From Chrysophaeum taylorii (taxonomy: Eukaryota > Sar > Pelagophyceae > Pelagomonadales > Pelagomonadaceae), in contig JAQMWT010000071.1 in NCBI GenBank assembly GCA_029834535.1, forward strand, positions 62,001 to 126,000: 64,000 nt of DNA, written 5' to 3'. The notes under the pieces are model-generated. The model made no database searches. It was not told the origin of the DNA and saw only the letters and a program-made list of their open reading frames with translations. Shown here in pieces: positions 1-12,154 of this stretch. The position numbers were made by a program, and so were the translations under genes. Each line of letters opens with the position of its first letter. The first letter of the stretch is position 1.

Positions 1-121
1 ACACGTGCCAAGAAACCTCGGGCGACTAGACGAGCTTTGTAGCGGTCTGGAGTGCCGTCAGCAAAATACTTGATCTTCAGCACGAGCTTCGTCGAGATAG
101 ACGAACGGTCTGGCGGTAAAG
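1..121 (-). pseudogene. Ty1/copia reverse transcriptase fragment (window edge)
   Basis: Read on the minus strand this encodes the start of a copia-type reverse transcriptase, with the family hallmark KIKYFADGTPDRYKARLVAR, and it runs off the left edge of the window. It is separated from its upstream part (376-916) by the retroposon at 131-366. When the retroposon and one copy of its target-site duplication are ignored, the two parts lie in one continuous reading frame. Family assignment is strong; the element's full structure is outside the window. Confidence 0.75.
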
Positions 122-130
122 GCTCAAGCT

Positions 131-366
131 CGGGCGGGCCGGTTGGCAGCCGGAACGTTCGCAGTGGGACGGGGTATGGCCGGGGGGCGCAGACGGAAGG
201 TTATCGACGAGTTGGTTGTCAGTCACATCGCGGTCTCCTCGTCGCATGGCGACAAGCTTGATGATCACTCTCCGCCGACCCACCTTTCGGCGCCCCTCGT
301 CTACAGGCCCGTGATTCCGGACTGGCTCCCATGCTCGGGAGAGGTCTGAAGTTAGTTAGTTAGTTA
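131..366 (+). mobile_element. TTAG-tailed SINE-like retroposon, copy 1 (5'-truncated)
   Basis: About 236 bp ending in a (TTAG)n tail. It is flanked by a perfect 9-bp duplication GCTCAAGCT at 122-130 and 367-375. The same sequence recurs at about 3,210, 5,263, 8,204, 12,155, 30,088 and 53,389, always sharing the tail end and differing in how far the 5' end reaches. A common 3' end, a simple-repeat tail, variable 5' truncation and duplications of variable length are typical of target-primed reverse transcription (SINE or LINE tail). No tRNA-type A or B box was recognised, so the source RNA is unknown. Confidence 0.8.
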
Positions 367-375
367 GCTCAAGCT

Positions 376-2496
376 TGAAGACACCATTGGAGCACAATCC
401 TTCAATTTCCTTGCGAATCGAAGCGATATGCTTTAACTTATCTTCTTCGCTGAGTCCTTTGAGTTCAACAATCTCTTCAGACTCATAGACAATATCTTCA
501 GCGGTCACAAGTTGTAACACGACATGATCGATGTGCTGCAAATCATAGTCCATGACTTCTTGTAGAATGTCTTGATTCGGATCACTTTGACTGAGGAAGA
601 GGTGTCCGAGTTCGCCAGAATCGTGCATGAAGGCATTCCTGTGACGAGAAGCTAGATGGTAGTGTTGATGCATGGAGATGTCCCATAAAAGAGAGGAACC
701 CATACAACAGAATTCTTGATTCCATTGACGCGCATAGTACTCTGCCGGTGACATTTCGTCATGGCACACATAGTTCTCGAGAACAGAATTATTGTCGTTG
801 TCAAGGTGGTAAAACCAACACAGATGAGTGGTATGGCTTCCTGGGGAAGTCAACGTACAAGAGTTCCGCGTCGGTTTCTCTCTGCAAATCCAGTGCGGTG
901 CCGCCCATGATACCATAGTCTTGTGTGGTACTTGCTAGGAGACATCCTTTCGGGACATCATTAGGCAGCTTAGCATCTCTTCTTCAAATGTTGAGAGCAG
1001 AGGCGATGCTGGCGGCGTGGCCCTGGTGCAGAGCGCTGACACTGATGAGGAACATCAATGTGCTGGACATGTTGGCTGTGGCGTGAGCCGTGGATTGCTC
1101 CTGCTGGTGTTTCCAGTTGCGACCATACTCTGAGGCGATAATGCGTCGGGTGAAGAGTTTTCCATCGTCAACACGTTTCACGATGTAGAGTTGATCCTTA
1201 GGGATGCGGAATCCACGTTCGTCTTTTAGATCTGCTTTAAGTTTATCGCTCTGGTTGCGGTGCACGAGAACTGGAGTAATACCTGAATCGTCGAGAACAA
1301 CCTCTAGGCGATGTTTTCGTTTGGGCATCGGAATGCTACCATCCGGCGGAGGTGGCCGGTTGAGGAACGAAAAATCCTGTTCAGGTGTCGCGTCGCTGAC
1401 GGGACTTGAATCAGCAGCGGGAGTTGGATCCAGTTCTTTGTGTTTGTCGTCATCGCTAGGTTTGTCGTCGCGCTCGTCTTCGTGAGTCTCGCGCTCATTT
1501 TGTGATTCCTGTCTCATTTCCGGCATTGGCTGTTCGCTTATAGCTGGTAGTGGGTCCTGTTGTCGTGCCTTTGGTGGGATCTGTGCAGGGTAGGAGGAAC
1601 CGAGTGCATCGATTTCGTCGTATGCTGGGTGCTTGACGGAGTCGCTACCGGCATGTAGGAAACGACGAAAGAGGGGGTGTACTGTCTCGCGGAGATATAC
1701 GATGAAGTCGACTTCTTTTCCTTGGAGATGTGGTTGAATTATTGGATATAACTTGCCTTTCGTCATATCGGTTGGGTCCTTGTATTGATCTTTTAGTTCT
1801 TGGAGTTTTGGCTCGTAGACGTTATCCAGGAAGTGTTTGCCGAACTTGCGGTAGACACCCTTGTAGTAGACGTAACGGCCTTGGAAATCTTGCGTGTTCC
1901 CGGCGGTATAGTGGTTGTCGGGGTCCTTGTCGTATTCGTCGATACAGTGGCTTAGAAGAAGAGCGTCAGCGAGATCGTTAGATCCGCGCAGGACGGATTC
2001 CCACGTGTAGTAGAAGTAGTAGTAGAAGCTACTACTACTAGAAGTAGTAGAAGCCTTGTAGGAAGTACTGAGTTATACCTGTTTCAGGCATCAGATGTTC
2101 GACGAACAATTGCATGACGCGAAATGAAAGCATCTGGAGTGTGACTTGAGCGTTGTCCATCGACTTGAGGACGGCGCTAGGGGGGTCACTAAAGGTGTTG
2201 ATCTTAGACTTGGGATCTTGTTGAGCCGGAGTGGGAGGCGGAGCCGCAGCAGCGACGGCGGGTGGTGGTGCTTGCGTTGCTTGCACTTGGGCGGACAAAG
2301 CGCTTATTTGAGCCATCAAGCGTGTTTCTTGTTCTTGCATCTCTTGTTTATGCCGAGCTTCATAGCGAGCTGCTTGTTCTCGCATCTCCTTTTGGAGTTC
2401 TGGATTGGTTGCCATTTTTCTTGGGTTCAGGAACGTCAGTAAGCTTGACTTATCTGGAAATCCTGGGGCTCTGCTGATACCGGGACTGGTGCCCAA
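376..2496 (-). mobile_element. Decayed Ty1/copia element, gag-like and pre-RT part
   Basis: Minus-strand remnants in order. 2,496-2,038 encodes a coiled-coil, Gln/Glu-rich gag-like segment containing MATNPELQKEMREQ. About 1,990-984 is a long open frame (Met at 1,766) with a helical block, a proline/acidic linker and a block containing IPKDQLYIVKRVDDGKLFTR. 916-376 ends in RKEIEGLCSNGVFKL, the linker that precedes reverse transcriptase in copia polyproteins, and continues at 1-121. Stops between the blocks show it is inactive. The gag assignment of the first two blocks is inference from order and composition. Confidence 0.6.
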
Positions 2497-2699
2497 TACC
2501 TAGAGAACAGTAATCACAACTGTGTTACCCTTCAGCAGAGCGTGAGAACAGTGGTAATCTGTCCTCGAATCTGTCTCTTAATCGAGGACAGCCGGTGTGA
2601 ATAACACAGCGTTTTTTTTCTTAAATCAAAGGTGGCAAAGTTAAGTGAACTAGCCCTAGAACAGGGGGTACTAACCCTAGTTCAGATTTTCTATCTCAC

Positions 2700-2957
2700 G
2701 ACCCATTCAGCGTCGCCAAAGACCCCCCTCGAAACCCAATTTCCCTGCCAAACTGTAGCCTACATTGTAGAGCCACTCAGGTGCTGCGGTGCCCGTCGTC
2801 CTAGGGGGGGGGGGCGATCCCTCTGCGCTATAGGGGAGGCCTAGGGCAGGGGATACCGACCCCCCAGCGCCAAGCTTTCGTGCTGGGCGGGCGTTCTTTT
2901 CGTGTTCTCGCGCGCCCCCCCCCCCACGGATGCGGCTGTCGCCAAGCCTTTCTATGT
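2700..2957 (+). repeat. Dispersed G/C-run repeat, related to the nested element at 37.4-38.2 kb
   Basis: About 250 bp closely similar to 37,985-38,237. Shared marks are GACCCATTCAGCGTCGCCAAA, the GTAGCCTACATTG block, GACCCCCCAGCGC followed by AAGCTTTCGTGCTGGG, a long C run, and the end ATGCGGCTGTCGCCAAGCC. The end matches the terminal inverted repeat of the 37.4 kb element. The opposite terminus is not visible here, so this is probably a truncated copy. No coding potential is supported. Confidence 0.6.
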
Positions 2958-3209
2958 ATCGTCTGTCGTGTGCCGAGGCTAGGTGGGCTGTGCCCTTTGC
3001 TCCCCGAATTCTGCCCTGCCAGACTCACTCACACGGTGTCAGAGACGGGATGGTTCCTCAGTGATCTAACCACTGCCTAGCGGAATTCTCTGCAGGTTAT
3101 AGGCCCAGCGGGGTCCCGAGGAATCATGTGTTGCATTCACGTGCCATATGGGTTTTGGACCGTAACTGACTGCAATAGTCCCGCTGACAAGACACTTCAT
3201 ATTGATATT

Positions 3210-3332
3210 GGTCACTCTCCGCCGACCGACCTTTCGGCGCTCCTCGTCTACAGGCCCGTGATTCCGGACTGGCACCTGTCGGTCCGGCCTGGCTCCCATG
3301 CTCGGGAGAGGTCTGAAGTTAGTTAGTTAGTT
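3210..3332 (+). mobile_element. TTAG-tailed SINE-like retroposon, copy 2 (5'-truncated)
   Basis: The 3' half of the repeat family described at 131-366, from GGTCACTCTCCGCCGACC to the tail AGTTAGTTAGTT. The 5' part is missing. No convincing target-site duplication was found, so the 5' edge is approximate. Confidence 0.7.
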
Positions 3333-3339
3333 CAAGGCT

Positions 3340-5950
3340 ATCTGTGGCTCGTGCAAGCTTAACCCCCTGTCAACACAGCTCACGACACTCTCCCTGCCAT
3401 CCGCAATCTGCTCTAACAGTGTGCGCCCTTATCATGCCCAAGTGTGTTGCCCATAAACAACCCTCCGATCAACGCTCGTTCGAAGACAAATACTTCTTCT
3501 GCTTGGAAGACCACCATCTTTCTCACAGTAGATAGATACATCGATTACTTACGCCGCAGCGACCGCAAGCTTGGATCCAAAATCCATTCTATGTTGTAGC
3601 TCCACTGCCCACCATACGGGGATATGATCTTTCTGGACCCTCGCGATGGCAAACTTCGCTACCCTACTCCTCGCTCTGAGCTTATCAAAGCCAACAACCA
3701 TACTCGCCCTCAGGCAACCTTCTTACTCTCACTGAAGAAAGATTTATGCTGCGCGACCTTCTCAGCAATGCCAAGAAGACCTACGTGTCTACCTTCCTCA
3801 CTCGTGAACTGCCTCTTTCCAGTCACAGCTCAGACACTATCTCTCAGGCAGATGCATTCATGAGTTACATCTCCAATCGCAGCTGGACCAAAAAGTCGTT
3901 AAACTACCGCTCCTCAGGAACAACAACACCTTGAAGAAGCACTCTCTACAACCACAGCTGCTGGTGATAATGGTGACTCCAACGATGACTATTTATTCCC
4001 CGTAAGTCGCTCGCTCGTGGCACAGTAGAATACCAAAATGCCAAGGAAAGAGCCAACCGATTCCGCAAGGTACACCACTGCCCTGACAACGTTCCTGCCG
4101 AAGCCCCTGACGTCATTGCTCGCCCTGGCTTCACAGCACCCGATCTCCCCTAGAGAGATATATATGTGCGTCGACTGTATTTGCCACAACAACAAACGTC
4201 ATCGTCACGACCAAGAGAACGAGACCAAGCCCAATTTTGAACAGACCCACCGGCCAGGTGAAGTCTGGGCGTGCGATCACCGTTCCTTCTGAATGGGGCG
4301 GCTTCACCCACCTTATTGTCTTCAAAGAACTGCCATCGAAGTTTTTACTCGCGTATGTATTTCACGCGCACTACCAACGCTACTGAATTCATGCAAGCTC
4401 TAGACTACATGTTCGCCTCTTGTAAAACACAACTAAATGTGAATTTACGCACGGTATACTCCGATGCGGGCCGTACTTCAGCCAACATATTACTACTCCC
4501 TACAGGGTAGAGCACGGCATCAACCTTGTTGCTTTTCTACCTTCACCACTTTAATCACCAAGTCGAACAAAGTATAGACTTTATCATCATCACTTCTGCC
4601 TCCTCAACTCGCCTCCGTAACCTCCTCCTCAGTGCGCATTATCGTGGTGCCAAGATCGTCGAACCTGCAGTCCACTTTCCCTGGGCTGTGATCCATACAA
4701 TTCAATTCTCCCAAACGCCTCGCTCGAGCGCATTCACCAAGCCATTCTCAGTCCACAAGAGCTCCTCTACAATCAACTGACTACATCTCAACATGATCTC
4801 CTCAAAATATTCGGCAGTGAGTGCTTCCTCCTACTCGTGAACACCACAAGTATGAACCGTCCCGACGACGCTACCTAAACCTCTGCTGCGCCAACTCCCA
4901 AAATCTGCTCGTCTCTCCTCACGTTGACCATCAAGCTGATGTTGTCCTCAATCCCGAAAAGGGCCAGCTTCGCGTTACCTCTAAACTGACCTTCACCTAT
5001 ACGATTCAGACGCTCCACCCTGGACCCTGAACATGCTCCTCCACCCAAAGCCCCGCTTGTGTCTTTCGACATCACCCCTCATCGAGATGACGACCCCGAT
5101 GATGCGTTGAAGAGGGGGATTCATACTCAGAGGGGGCACCCTCCTGCTCCTGCTCCTGCTCCTGCTCTGTCTGCTCCCGCTCCGTCGCCGACTCAAACCT
5201 CAACCCTCTACTTCTATGACAGCAGGTTCACCTCCTGCTGACGACAATACTTCTGCTGACGCTAACTAACTAACTAACTTCTGACCTCTCCCGAGCATGG
5301 TCTTCTGCTGACGCCGCCCATACTATTTCGCCACCGCCAATCCTTCATTCTTACAAGGAGTTGTTCTCTCAAGACAGTCTTCTACTTGTCCCGGGGACTA
5401 AGCGCCCCAACCAACGCAAAGCCTCCTCCTCCGTGGCCTCTGTAGCTACTCGGCTCCAAGCTCCACTGTTGGTGCCTACAAAGCCGCTGGTGGCAAACTC
5501 GCTGACTTCCGATGGGACCTTCAGCATCGTTTTCTCGAATCACCCACCCTCTCCGCCCTCAACACCACTGGACGGGTCTCTGCCCAGGGGGGGAACAGGC
5601 TATGCTTGTCCAACACATCCTTCCACTGCGTCTTCTATCTCGATACCCTTTACTTGATGGTGTTTTCTCGCAAAAAACCAAATGCGCATCCAGCATTCCA
5701 GTTTCTACACACCTCATGACACACCAGTTCGCCACCTTCCATCTTCACTTATTGCCACGTTCATGGAACACGCCTCGTCTTTCGGTGTCTCTCCATCGAA
5801 ATATGCTTTTGCTTACCTGGCACCTACCAGTTTTATTGACCTTTAAAGCCTCATCTGTGTTTGGCGCTATATCCGCTGAACCATCTGACCTGGAGGAATA
5901 TCTCCTCGCTGCTTCGACCGAAAAGTCGTTAAACTCCAGCCACCGTAGGC
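3340..5950 (+). mobile_element. Decayed Ty1/copia pol (integrase region)
   Basis: Plus-strand copia integrase remnants with many frameshifts and stops. Visible marks in order are the zinc-binding histidines and C-x2-C (VHHC around 4,070; CVDC near 4,170), the first catalytic Asp in PGEVWACD (about 4,260-4,280) followed in another frame by GGFTHLIVFKEL, a second Asp in TVYSDAG near 4,460, and the integrase tail LSPQELLYNQL then FGSECF (4,745-4,835). Beyond about 4,850 the sequence is proline-rich and unassigned. It is interrupted at 5,263-5,301 by a tiny retroposon. Inactive relic. Confidence 0.6.
5263..5301 (-). mobile_element. Minimal TTAG-tailed retroposon insertion, 39 bp
   Basis: Only the last ~39 bp of the family (tail plus the CCATGCTCGGGAGAGGT end, here reverse-complemented). 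It is flanked by the perfect 13-bp duplication CTTCTGCTGACGC at 5,250-5,262 and 5,302-5,314. This is the shortest copy and defines the minimal 3' end that was reverse-transcribed. Confidence 0.8.
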
Positions 5951-6479
5951 CCTACAAAGTCCAACAAGCTCACGTATCTATCGACGAGTACAAGCTCAAG
6001 TGTCTACAAGGACTTTCTCCCACAGGCCACAACCCAACGCCCATCCCGCTCTCTCCCAGTACTCGTCGTCTCGCGGCTCCCGGGTACGACCCGCTCGAAC
6101 CAACGTCCTTCCGTCGCGGCTTTCGAGAGCTGCAAAAAATAAATTGCCCACTGCTGCGAGCATTTAGGCCGGCCGGTGAGCTCCTTTCGTGGAAAGTGGA
6201 AAAGCAAAAAGATACGAAGACGACGCGCAAATCGATCGCGAGAGCCTGAAGAAGAGGGCGGGCACCATCATGGAGATGGAGACGCGGTGACGATGGCGTG
6301 GTGACACCTCCATGTTCCGCCTGTTTTGGGTTTTTTGAGAGCCGAGGAAACCGTCCAAAAATGGCGTAGCTCCCGTCGCCGTTTGTATGCCTCCTCGTTT
6401 GTTTGAGCATCGTTATCGAAGCAAAAAGATTCCGCAGGTGTGGAGCGAAAGTGAGATTCCGAGGTGCAACCCGGCGACG

Positions 6480-8155
6480 ACTGGCGCGATGGTGGGTCCT
6501 TTTTTGATCCCAGCTCTGAGATACCACTCGATGATCACGCGAGCTACATTCTATGGCAGCTTAGGGTGGAGCGCAAGGGGTGGGTCAAGTTGGACAGCAA
6601 TCTCCTCGACGCGGATGACGATGGGGGTGATTTTTTTTTGGGAACTGCTTGACGTTGGTGAGTCGCCAGTCGGACATCATCCGCGACTGCTTGAAGATCT
6701 CGCGCTCGGTGGACGTCTTGAGTCGCAAGTGCGGTGTGATGAGGGACTGCTTGCGTTCGATCACCACACTGGCCCTGGCGGAGAACGATCTGCTTGAGCG
6801 AAGGCCGCCTCGTCATCACCAGAGTCCGGCTAGAACCGCTCGATTATCTTGAGGCTGTGGTCTTCCACATATTCTGTCACGATAAGAAGCTCATAATCAT
6901 GCGCTTGCGTTGTTGCAACGGGCCTACCCGCCAGGCGATGATGTGCAGCGAGGCCAGGAGACCAACCTGCCGCGACCCCAAGCCGAGCAACCGCCCAGTA
7001 ACCGCACCAGTCGTCTTCTTAATCGTTTCCGCCGAGAAGTAGGTGGTGCTTCGTCGACGACTTCTTCGTTCGCGCTCAGTTGTTGGTGTCGGCGTAGACG
7101 CCGGAGAATAGCGTCCACAACAGCCTGGCGCCCCACGTCTCCATATGGTGGATGGCGGCGTCGACGGGGCCGATCAGCTCGTGCAGGCACTCCATCTTCC
7201 GGAAGGGCTGGTCGTGGCACTCGAACTTGTTGAACCGGGTAGTCTTGATGCCCAGGGCAGCTTCAGACGACCAGTTGTCGGCGAAGATGAGCTTTTCGAA
7301 GTTGTGAGCATTCTTGAAGCAGTGGTTAATGGCTGCTTGGTCGGCGTAGGGGAAGCGGGTCTGCGGGAAGCCGATGACCATCTTGCCCGTCGTACCGATG
7401 ATATTCTTGAACCGAGGACATGCGACGACTTTGTGGTTGCGGACGGCTATGTAAACAGCGATATCGCTTCTTGAACTTAAACGCGAGGAGCCTGAAAGCG
7501 CTCAAACGGCTCTTGACGTTGTCCGCGATGACACCAATCTCATCGACTGACTTGCCTCCTCCTTTATTGGCTGGCCCTCGAGCACATATGCCAAGTACCT
7601 GTCTCTCGCCGGGCCGGTCTTGAAGGCCGCCTCGTTGCCGGCAATCTGAGTTTCCGTTGATGACTTGCGTGTTGGCCTCCGTAACGTATCCGGCCCGTGA
7701 CCCTTTTTGCGGATTTCCCAGGCCGGGCCTCATCTTTGTTCGCGGCCGTGTCGTTGAAGAGCTGGACCATCCAGCTTGGCCGGAACGCGTCGCACTTGTG
7801 CTTGGTGTTGGCGGCAGTAATTCTATCAACACAAACGGGAGAGCGCACCCGACAACGAACTTTGTGATCGTCGTGGTGATACGCCGTGCGCGCGCGTCGT
7901 CACAACGGTCGAAGCAGCCAGCGACCCGGGCCTGCTTACTCTTATGGCTGGCTCGGACTCGGCTCTTCGCCCCGATCGAAGACGCATCGATTCAGACACC
8001 CTCATCAGTAGTAAACTTGCACCCCACAATATGATCCGCCCAGTACGATGCCGTCCACGTCTGCGTCGTCTTCTTCGAATAGGCGCAGCTCTAGGTCCCT
8101 TGACGACGTAGTTCTGCTTTTTTCGAGGCCAGCCTTCGGCGCCATCGACGGACAA
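6480..8155 (-). pseudogene. Decayed hAT/DUF659-like transposase
   Basis: Minus-strand frames recall the catalytic core of hAT/DUF659 transposases: GVIADNVKSRLSAFRLLAFK (about 7,560-7,500), a Cys/His-containing continuation, then in another frame a block with NHCFKNAHNFEKLIFADNW (7,330-7,270), and a further degenerate block toward 6,900. Several frameshifts separate the blocks, so no intact protein is encoded. The assignment rests on pattern similarity only and is tentative; the N-terminal part toward 6,000-6,500 is not recognisable. Confidence 0.35.
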
Positions 8156-8203
8156 CCAAGTGCTGACGCGCCGACTGGGGTTAAATTGAATAATACGGAC
8201 GAT

Positions 8204-8519
8204 CCTAACTACTAATCGACAGATGTTTGTCTGTTTGTTTGTCTGTTTGTTTCGCCTCCCGGGCGGGCCGGTTGGCAGCCGGAACGTTCGCAGTGGGACG
8301 GGGTATGGCCGGGGGGCGAAGACGGAAGGTTATCGACGAGTTGGTTGTCAGTCACATCGCGGTCTCCTCGTCGCATGGCGACAAGCTTGATGGTCACTCT
8401 CCGCCGACCGACCTTTCGGCGTTCCTCGTCTACAGGCCCGTGATTTCGGACTGGCTCCTGTCGGTCCGGCCTGGGTCCCATGCTCGGGAGAGGTCTGAAG
8501 TTAGTTTAGTTAGTTAGTT
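8204..8519 (+). mobile_element. TTAG-tailed SINE-like retroposon, copy 4
   Basis: 316 bp flanked by the perfect 11-bp duplication ATACGGACGAT at 8,193-8,203 and 8,520-8,530. The last ~265 bp match the family. The first ~50 bp differ from the other copies and contain a TGTTTGTC-type simple repeat, suggesting a different 5' junction or a template switch during insertion. Confidence 0.8.
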
Positions 8520-8530
8520 ATACGGACGAT

Positions 8531-9996
8531 ATAATACTAAATCAATATTATTGCCTGGTCCGCGTTTTAAGCTGAACCACGATGTCATGACTGCGCTCAC
8601 CACTTTGACCTTGTCGATGCGTTTAATACCCGGTCGACGACTCTCGGACGTAAAACTTGGATGCGGAATGCAGCGAGCGAGCTTGCCTTTCTTTCTTTCG
8701 TTCGTTCGGTGGTCAGCAGACGACGATCAACTGGGCGACCGTTAAGTTGTTGAATAGTGTATTCACAGCTCTGGCTGCCAGGGCCGTCGGTCCTTCCTTA
8801 AAATAAGTGCCACACGCTTGCGTACGTCACAAAATTAAGCGATGCAACCAATTCATAGTTCTTTGCCACGAATATGTAAAAACCTTGTGAAACCCCAGTT
8901 TTCTTGTTGTTAGAGCTTAGTATGGGTCTCTTAATCATCCTATATTGGACGTTTACCAGGCCAACGTATTTTCTCTGAGTTACTACTGCTCCAGGGAGTC
9001 TCTTGCCAGCAAACTATCAACTCCAGACTATCACGAGTTCGCCTACACGGCAATCCTTTCTACTAAAAAAGAATGCGGAGGTGACGGTTCGGGTAACAAC
9101 CCTACCTTCGAAACCCTCATCGACGGTTGCAATCTCTGAGGGCACTACTAAACCGCGCCCACGGTGGGCGGACGGAGTCGACAACGGACGTTTTGTCGAC
9201 GCTCTGCGGCTCGCGCAAAAAGGAAACAGACTAAGAAAACGCCGCAAGCGCGCTGAGCAGAGCAAATTTGCTGCGGCTGGAGACCAGGTGGCCGAACGAG
9301 CGGGCAGCCGCGGTTGCTAAGAAAGGTCAGCGTCGCCTTGCGAGGCGTCGGCACGAGGCAGACTCGCCCGAGAAGTTACTACTTGGGCTATGCGGTGGTG
9401 GCATACGAGGCGTTTGGCGACGATCCTATCACCACCGCTGCGGAGGCAGACAGACAGACGATGATATCCCGATCTTCGAACGTGGACATCACGTTCCGCA
9501 TAACACATCGCCTTGAAAATTCCTTCGTTTACGATTTATTTCTGTTGAAGCAAGCTTTTTCGTTAGATAATTTGCAGTGGAGAAGGATCACAGCAGCTGA
9601 TCAAACAATGCCAAGCGATAAAAAGTCCTTGCCGCTATTGACGCTTGGCGGTGGTCACGCAGAAGCGCTGTGTCGACATTTTTTACGAGTTTGTTTCAAG
9701 GAAGACGGATCCCATTTTTGGCCCCAGACTTGACTTTACTACAATCGATCGCGATGCACAAGCCGCCACGTCCTATCTTCGTGCGCGCGGTCCTCGATTC
9801 TACAATCGCCCATTCTTTATTTGCTGTGTGTGACACCACGTACCAGTGTTGCCGAAGGTCGTGGCGTGGACGTTAATCGTGTTGTTGCATGCGAGCATTT
9901 CAAGCTGATTGCGGAGCGTCAACCTAATGATCATCAAACTGCCTTGATCGTCTCGCTCGTAAAGTCGGCATCGGCGGTAGAGGAGGTATCATCTTT
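8531..9996. other. Unassigned sequence between repeats
   Basis: No gene is supported. Only short frames of about 60-140 codons without recognisable domains occur on either strand. It may be decayed transposon sequence. Confidence 0.4.
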
Positions 9997-12118
9997 CAGC
10001 GTTGGGAATTCACTTCAGCGAGTGAACGTGAACCACTTCACCAGCCGCGCAATATTGGTGAAGTGATTTCAAGTGAACACGTCGCCCTACGAAGCTATCG
10101 TGCACCTTGGTGAAGTGAACGCCACTTTTTTTCTTTTAACGCCGGCGCCGGTCCCCGTCAGTTCCGTACACCCACTATTGCCTCCTAGGTCTGGTGCTCT
10201 TAGATTCATTCGGGTTAAATTCGGGGCGAAGGAGGAGTTACTACCGTGGATGTGGTTCAGTGTTTCTTACTTTAGGCGAGATGTGAACGAACGAACGAAC
10301 GAACGAACGACCTCGGTATCTTCGTCTGGTTCTTCCTCATCAACCTCCATCTCCGAAGAGTCTTCGGGGAAGGAATCATGGTGCTCCCGGCGTTTTTGAA
10401 AAACTCGGTCTCGCGTCACACGAGGTGCCTGTACTTAATCCGGGCCGCCGCCGCCGCCGCCGCAATGAAGAAGTTCTTGTTGTTCATGCGCAGTATACTA
10501 GCAACAACTTTGTCCGTCTCGTCCGCGCCGAGCATGACCGTGTTTCTTTCCCTCGGTCAGGACAAGATTTCCAATGCTCAGGCAGCGCTCGCAGTAGTAG
10601 CTCTGCGCGCCATGTGTGTACTACCAATTGAAAAAACCCTTAGAGGAGGCTCTCGCCATGTCCGGAAGGAAGAAGGAACCCATACTGCTCCTTCCTTGGT
10701 GAGCGGTCGAGTGAAGACCTGTTCAAACTCCTCCACATTGAAATCGGGCATCTCTGGTTCTCAGGCATAGCAAAAGAAGGCACGTCGCCACTAATGTCGT
10801 CGCCCCAAGCGTCGAGTGCCGCCAAGAGACTGCGGGCAGGCGCAGACTCGGAGGGCGGCGCAGGCTCGAAGGAAGTCTTTGCCTTTTCGTGGTGAAATGC
10901 AGTCCGTGTGCGTAAATCACATATTCTTCCGTGAGCAACTTCCTGGCCCGAGCTCTCTGATTGGAGGACGACAGGTGCCGGCAGTTGATAGTCCGAAAGT
11001 CAAGAAGAAAGGCAATCAGCTCGCGATCGTTGAATTCGTAGTCGAAGTGACGCACGTAGTTTTCATTATTCCCGCAAAACCGACGCTCACATTCGAGAAT
11101 AGCCCGCTCAAGACAGATTTTGCCGATCTCGCTGAGGTCGTCGTCAACATCGACAGTCTTACGTGGCATGGATTTCGCAGTTATGTCCGGGAGATCAATG
11201 ACTTTTAGCGTCCCAGCTCGCAGAGACTCGATCATGTTGTGCTTGATCAATGCGGCGCACGCACCCAGATATAAGTGTTCATGTTGCTCGAAAACAACGG
11301 CCTCATCCATTATAGCAAAACTCGCCTCGAATTCAGCCATCGCCACCCGTTGCTTATCACTTATTGTCCAGGGTAGTCCAATCTGGGTAGCCGCGTACAG
11401 TTTGAGCACGTGGTGCATACGCAGCAAGGAACGAATAAGTTGGTATCGCGCCCGGAACCTCGTCTTATTGAGGTCGAGCTTGAGCTTCGGCGATTTATTT
11501 TCCCGGCTGTAATGGCAAAAGCGCATGCAGATCCTTCAAACGTGTGTGCCGTAAGAAAAGAACTTGGATCCATGGTGGCCACCACTGTTCAGCAGCTCCT
11601 GGCCAGCTGGGAATGGATTGATCACCTGCTTGCCTCTGGATCGTGTCAAGTAGCCACATGCCGCTGCCGAGATTTTTGAGATATCATGCATGACACACGC
11701 TTCGACCTCAACAAAAAATTCTTCGGCGACGCCGATTTTGGAGCCCGGTCTCGTGAACAATGGTTGGAGCCGCCAAATCGATATCGATTCCCGCACGCTC
11801 CGCGACCACAGAACGGAGCAGAGAAGACGTGCCGGAATCGGTTCCGTCGTCAGCTGGAACGAGGCCCACGCGGGAACACCGTCTCAACGCCACTCCTATC
11901 GGGCCAGATGAAGGATAGGCCAATGGCCTGTCGCTTGAACTTCTTATCCTCGAGTGTCCCGCCGCCGTCATGCAGCAGACACCTGGGCGAATGGATTGCC
12001 GAAAGCCGCTTCATAAATAACACTCCATAGTAACGACGTGCTTCAAGATTCGAACAACAAAACAACGATATTCAGCGTGCACCCATTCAAACAGCGCCTT
12101 TCGAGTCATGAACGAGGG
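9997..12118 (-). mobile_element. hAT-like transposon copy 1 (transposase on minus strand, truncated)
   Basis: Starts at 9,997 with CAGCGTTGGGAATTCAC, an end of hAT type shared with copies at 32,183 and 49,848. Sub-terminal copies of a TTCACTTCACC-like motif follow. Homology with the 32.2-35.5 kb element runs to about 12,118, where the sequence changes close to a TTAG-tailed retroposon. The far terminus is missing. The coding frame is listed separately at 10,723-11,526. Confidence 0.55.
10723..11526 (-). pseudogene. hAT-like transposase fragment (267 codons)
   Basis: Longest open frame of the element on the minus strand. It contains ERAILECERRFCGNNENYV and then DRELIAFLLDFRTINCRHL; the second resembles the LLDPRxK block of hAT transposases that precedes the C-terminal dimerisation region. 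The first ~60 residues are Arg/Leu-rich and similar to helical hAT linkers. Upstream minus-strand sequence (11,530-12,060) carries further pieces in other frames. A decayed homologue lies at 32,758-33,460. Family assignment is tentative. Confidence 0.4.
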
Positions 12119-12154
12119 CGCTTGCCTTTCGCGCCACCGCCGCGGTAATAACTT

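Noticed and set aside
131-366. Plus-strand frame inside the TTAG-tailed repeat (MAGGRRRKVIDELVVSHIAV...)
   Set aside because: The frame is present in several copies but is truncated or altered with the repeat; no protein family recognised and no start conserved in all copies.
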